Part shown: piece after piece, positions 13,658-16,686 of the stretch
Layout: every line of letters begins with the position of its first letter
Numbering within the stretch: position 1 is the stretch's first letter
Origin: an uncultured Methanobrevibacter sp.
GTDB taxonomy: Archaea; Methanobacteriota; Methanobacteria; Methanobacteriales; Methanobacteriaceae
DNA: 16,686 bases
Assembly: GCF_900316895.1 (NCBI RefSeq)
Contig: NZ_ONER01000037.1
Span: forward strand, 1 to 16,686
Direction of reading: 5' to 3'
Notes under the pieces: model-generated
Told to the model about the DNA's origin: nothing
What the model saw: only the letters and a program-made list of their open reading frames with translations
Database searches by the model: none
Program-made: the position numbers and the translations under genes

Positions 13658-16600
13658 ATGAGATTTAAAAAATATTCGATGGTTGTTTTATCAATAATGA
13701 TTTTACTAGTATTCGTTGCTTCTGCAAGCGCTGCTGACGTCAATGATACTGATGTAATTTCGATTGATGACTCAGCCAATAAGGTTGATGAAAAGCTAGC
13801 ATTAGATTCCAACCAGGATGATGTTGTGTCTAATGACAATGACGCTTTAGAAAATGATGATGAAAGTCTGGCTGCTGGAACGGATTCGGAAATCTTGGGC
13901 GATGATGTAGGTAATTTTTCACAATTAGCTGCTGAAATCAGTCAATCCGGACCTGTTATATTAAAGCATAAGACTTATGTTTATGATAGTGGAAGTGATA
14001 TTGATATTAGGGAAAACGGTAAGGTCATTGATGGTAACGGTGCTGTTATTGACATGTTAGGAGCAGATAATACAGCATTTTATGTAATTGCTTCAGGGGT
14101 AACCATTAAGAATTTAACAATTAAAAATTTAAAACATTTTCATAATGGTGCTATCTCCTTCGAGTCTCCAGGTAATGTAATAAATTGTAATTTTGTTAAT
14201 AACACAGCAATATCCTATGATGGTGGGGCTCTTTGGATGCATAGTGGTAATGTGATAAACTGTACTTTCACAAACAACTCTGCTAATAAGGGCGGTGCAC
14301 TTTACATTGAGTGGGGAGGTAATGTGACAAATTGTAATTTTGTTGATAACTATGCAGTATCCGGGCTTGGCGGTGCCGCCAATCTCAACATGGTTAATGT
14401 GACAAACTGTAATTTTACCAATAACCGTTCTCCGGATGATGGCGGTGCTTTCTCGATGCAATACGGCCGTGTTGAAAATTGTAGTTTTTCCCATAACCGA
14501 GGATATCGTGGAGGTGCACTTTTTTTAAGCAATAGTGGTACTGTGATGAATTGTAATTTCACTGATAATTTTGCAACCATGGCTGCTGCCTGGGTGTATT
14601 CAGGCACTGTAAAAAATTGTAATTTTACCAATAACAAAGGAGGTCGTAATGGTGGCGGTCTCTGGATGCGTGACGGTGCTGTAGAAAATAGTAAGTTTAC
14701 TAATAACTCTGCAATCGAAGGAGGTGCAGTTTGCTTTGATGATAACGGTAGGGTGACAAATTGTAATTTTATCAACAACTCAGCCGAAGGTGGTGGTGCG
14801 GTTAAAATGGCCAAAGGTGAAGTTACAAATTCTAATTTCAGGCACAATACTGCAGCTTTTGGTTCTGCAATTCGATTTTCCGAAATCGATGCTGATGACC
14901 GCATATCCAATTGTGTTTTCTTAGATAACCGGGCGGACATGGTTGGAGATACTCCATTTAAGGTAGTTAAAAATATAAATCACACTGAAATCATTTTGGA
15001 GGTTCGAAATAATTATATAAATGCGATTAGTTCTTCCAGTGTCATTAAGTTTAGCAATGTGACCTATTGGGGTGTTGGAGGAATTGTAAATACTGACAGT
15101 TCCGCTCCAATCCGGTCATATAATCCTCCAGGTCAAAACGTAACTGTCTGTGGTGTTGTTAACGGCAATATTATAAATACAACTAAAGTCAGTGATGAAA
15201 ATGGAAAAATCGTTTTGGACGATGCCGGCGACTATTGGCTTGTTGTTCGCCATGATGGAGATTCATACTATACAAGAGCTGAAAAAATATTGACCAACAT
15301 GGAATTAACTGCAAATGTAACATCATTCACAACCAACAACAAGACAGTAAACATCACTGCAAAATCCAATATTTTTAATGGGGGCATGCCTGGTAAATTA
15401 CTGTTTATCTTAGCGAACGGTTTGAACATCACTGCAAGTTATTCAGGTAACGGAACCTGGTGGGCAGTACATACATTTGATGATTATGATGTTTATCAGG
15501 TCAACGCTTCCTATATCGGAATAGACAATGTAAAGACCAATAATGGCACTATCAATATCACTAAAGCTGACTCAACAATAACTCTTGAGGATATTGTTTT
15601 GACTTATGGCGAGTCAGTCAATGCTACTGTAAAAACCGAAGGTGCTACAGGCATTACCGCCAAGATTGGTGATGTTGAGGTTATCGTTGATAAATATATC
15701 ATTCCGATTTCCGGTTTAAGCGGCGGAAATTACACTTTGACAGTGACTACCATTCCTGATGCAGACCACAATGCCGTAAGCAAAGCTGTCAATTTAACAG
15801 TTAACAAGATGCATACAGAAATTATCCTGACCAATGAAAGCATTGATTTGAAACCGTATGTTATGGTTGGCGATTTGGCGAGTTTGAATCCTTCCAATGC
15901 GGGCATTTTGACATTTGCTTCAAGCAACGGAACCGTTGCACTAGTGTATTCCGATGGAAAGATTTGGTCTCAGGATAAAGGTACTGCCATCATTACTGTC
16001 TCCTATGCAGGCAATGAGAATTATACTGCTTCAGAAAGAAAAATAACTGTGAATGTGTCACCATATGATGTTAGCCTCATCGTTAAAAATACAACTGTGA
16101 ATATGGAAGTTGGCGGAAGATTTGATATTGGTGCCACAACAGATCCTACAGGTGCAGTAATTGATTATGTCTCCAGCAATGCGTCTGTTGCAAGTGTCAC
16201 CAGTTATGGTGTTATAATGGCTGGTGAGGAAGGTACAGCAATTATTACAGTGAGTATTGGTAATGGAAGAACAATCTCTTTCAATTCAACCAACATAACC
16301 GTGACAGTAAGCAAAAAACCTACTGAAATCATTTTAGTCAACGAAACACTTGATTTGAAGGCACTCGATACTGTCAGTGATTTTGCAAGGATAACTACAG
16401 GTTATCCAAAAGATTTAAAATTTGTTTCAAGCAATGAGGATGTTGCGGTTATTGAAAACGACATGATTGTTGCAGTTGGTGCGGGCAAGGCCAACATTAC
16501 CGTTTACTATGAGGGCAACAACGTGTATGCGGCAGCCGAAAACAGGACAATTCAAGTCACTGTCACTGCGATTGATGCAGAAATCAATGTCACCAAAAGA

Positions 16601-16686
16601 TACTATGAACTTTATGGCGGCGAACAGGATGAAATCATTGTATTTACAGCGCCTGACGACTTGAAAGTTAAATTTGAAACAATTGA
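13658..16686 (+). CDS. Adhesin-like surface protein, beta-helix plus Ig-like repeats, 3'-truncated by window edge
   Basis: The frame is open from the ATG at 13658 to the window end (1009 codons and two bases), so the gene continues outside. Shine-Dalgarno GGGAG is seven bases upstream. A signal peptide (MRFKKYSMVVLSIMILLVFV, cleavage about ASA-25/26) is followed by an acidic stretch to about 85. Then comes a right-handed beta-helix (about 88-435) with 11 N-C/S-x-F rungs, each usually followed by a GGA(L/V) turn. Two Asn-rich, Ig-like modules (about 545-717) follow, then three bacterial Ig-like (Big_2-type) repeats (718-800, 801-886, 887-970) with SSN..VA and GTAIITVS motifs, and the start of another module. 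The overall form matches the adhesin-like proteins of Methanobrevibacter. It is probably exported and bound to the wall or membrane by a C-terminus not seen here. Ligand unknown. Confidence 0.9.
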   Translation, partial: MRFKKYSMVVLSIMILLVFVASASAADVNDTDVISIDDSANKVDEKLALDSNQDDVVSNDNDALENDDESLAAGTDSEILGDDVGNFSQLAAEISQSGPVILKHKTYVYDSGSDIDIRENGKVIDGNGAVIDMLGADNTAFYVIASGVTIKNLTIKNLKHFHNGAISFESPGNVINCNFVNNTAISYDGGALWMHSGNVINCTFTNNSANKGGALYIEWGGNVTNCNFVDNYAVSGLGGAANLNMVNVTNCNFTNNRSPDDGGAFSMQYGRVENCSFSHNRGYRGGALFLSNSGTVMNCNFTDNFATMAAAWVYSGTVKNCNFTNNKGGRNGGGLWMRDGAVENSKFTNNSAIEGGAVCFDDNGRVTNCNFINNSAEGGGAVKMAKGEVTNSNFRHNTAAFGSAIRFSEIDADDRISNCVFLDNRADMVGDTPFKVVKNINHTEIILEVRNNYINAISSSSVIKFSNVTYWGVGGIVNTDSSAPIRSYNPPGQNVTVCGVVNGNIINTTKVSDENGKIVLDDAGDYWLVVRHDGDSYYTRAEKILTNMELTANVTSFTTNNKTVNITAKSNIFNGGMPGKLLFILANGLNITASYSGNGTWWAVHTFDDYDVYQVNASYIGIDNVKTNNGTINITKADSTITLEDIVLTYGESVNATVKTEGATGITAKIGDVEVIVDKYIIPISGLSGGNYTLTVTTIPDADHNAVSKAVNLTVNKMHTEIILTNESIDLKPYVMVGDLASLNPSNAGILTFASSNGTVALVYSDGKIWSQDKGTAIITVSYAGNENYTASERKITVNVSPYDVSLIVKNTTVNMEVGGRFDIGATTDPTGAVIDYVSSNASVASVTSYGVIMAGEEGTAIITVSIGNGRTISFNSTNITVTVSKKPTEIILVNETLDLKALDTVSDFARITTGYPKDLKFVSSNEDVAVIENDMIVAVGAGKANITVYYEGNNVYAAAENRTIQVTVTAIDAEINVTKRYYELYGGEQDEIIVFTAPDDLKVKFETI
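14183..14940 (+). repeat. In-gene repeats coding for 11 beta-helix rungs
   Basis: Units of about 60-80 bp each contain a version of AAYTGTAATTTTACC (N-C-N-F-T) and usually GGTGGNGC (G-G-A). The first Asn codon is at 14183 and the last rung (NCVF) at 14909. Copies differ in length and sequence, so this is an old, diverged tandem array rather than a recent expansion. Confidence 0.8.

Noticed and set aside
14350..14940. 196-aa open frame on the minus strand
   Set aside because: It is antisense to the beta-helix repeats of the adhesin. Its own repeats (KLQF.T-type) are the mirror of the NCNF rungs, and the plus frame has a signal peptide, a ribosome site and recognisable domains.

Overview
The window looks like part of a Methanobrevibacter-type archaeal genome (Methanobacteriales). 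This rests on A+T-rich DNA, archaeal translation genes (EF-1A, S10p, class I release factor aRF1), TATA boxes about 25 bp before starts, Shine-Dalgarno sites matching an archaeal 16S tail, a cobalamin-pathway reductase, a UPF0146 protein and a large adhesin-like surface protein. The genus is inferred from gene content, not from a database search.

Layout. Positions 1-1455 (+) hold the end of the str cluster: a 5'-truncated EF-1A gene, rps10 and a shrunken tRNA (probably former tRNA-Ser) with no anticodon arm. Two strong hairpins flank rps10. Positions 5080-1469 (-) are a tight operon: a UPF0146 protein, an SPCA-like Ca2+/Mn2+ P-type ATPase and precorrin-6x reductase CbiJ, with 4-nt spacings or overlaps. 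Positions 5151-8123 carry four genes in convergent, overlapping pairs: a GNAT acetyltransferase facing a zinc-ribbon membrane protein, and an unknown 323-aa protein facing a tRNA-dihydrouridine synthase. Positions 8232-9709 hold aRF1 with a strong terminator, facing a small 78-aa protein. Then come a 470-bp non-genic stretch with a GC-rich structured island, and gdhA, a bacterial-type NADP glutamate dehydrogenase that starts at TTG.

From about 11.5 kb the character becomes accessory. There is an AAA/DUF4143 ATPase behind three motif copies spaced exactly 34 bp apart, then a leader with a terminator-like hairpin, then an adhesin-like protein that runs off the right edge (beta-helix of 11 N-C/S-x-F rungs followed by bacterial Ig-like repeats).

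How the genes work together: most are housekeeping (translation elongation and termination, tRNA modification, corrinoid synthesis, metal homeostasis, ammonia assimilation). The right end is host-interaction or cell-surface material with a possible mobile or defence-like ATPase. I found no CRISPR array, insertion sequence or complete new multi-gene system. The most notable non-coding signals are the tRNA remnant, the 34-bp periodic operator, the GC-rich island before gdhA and the hairpin in the adhesin leader.
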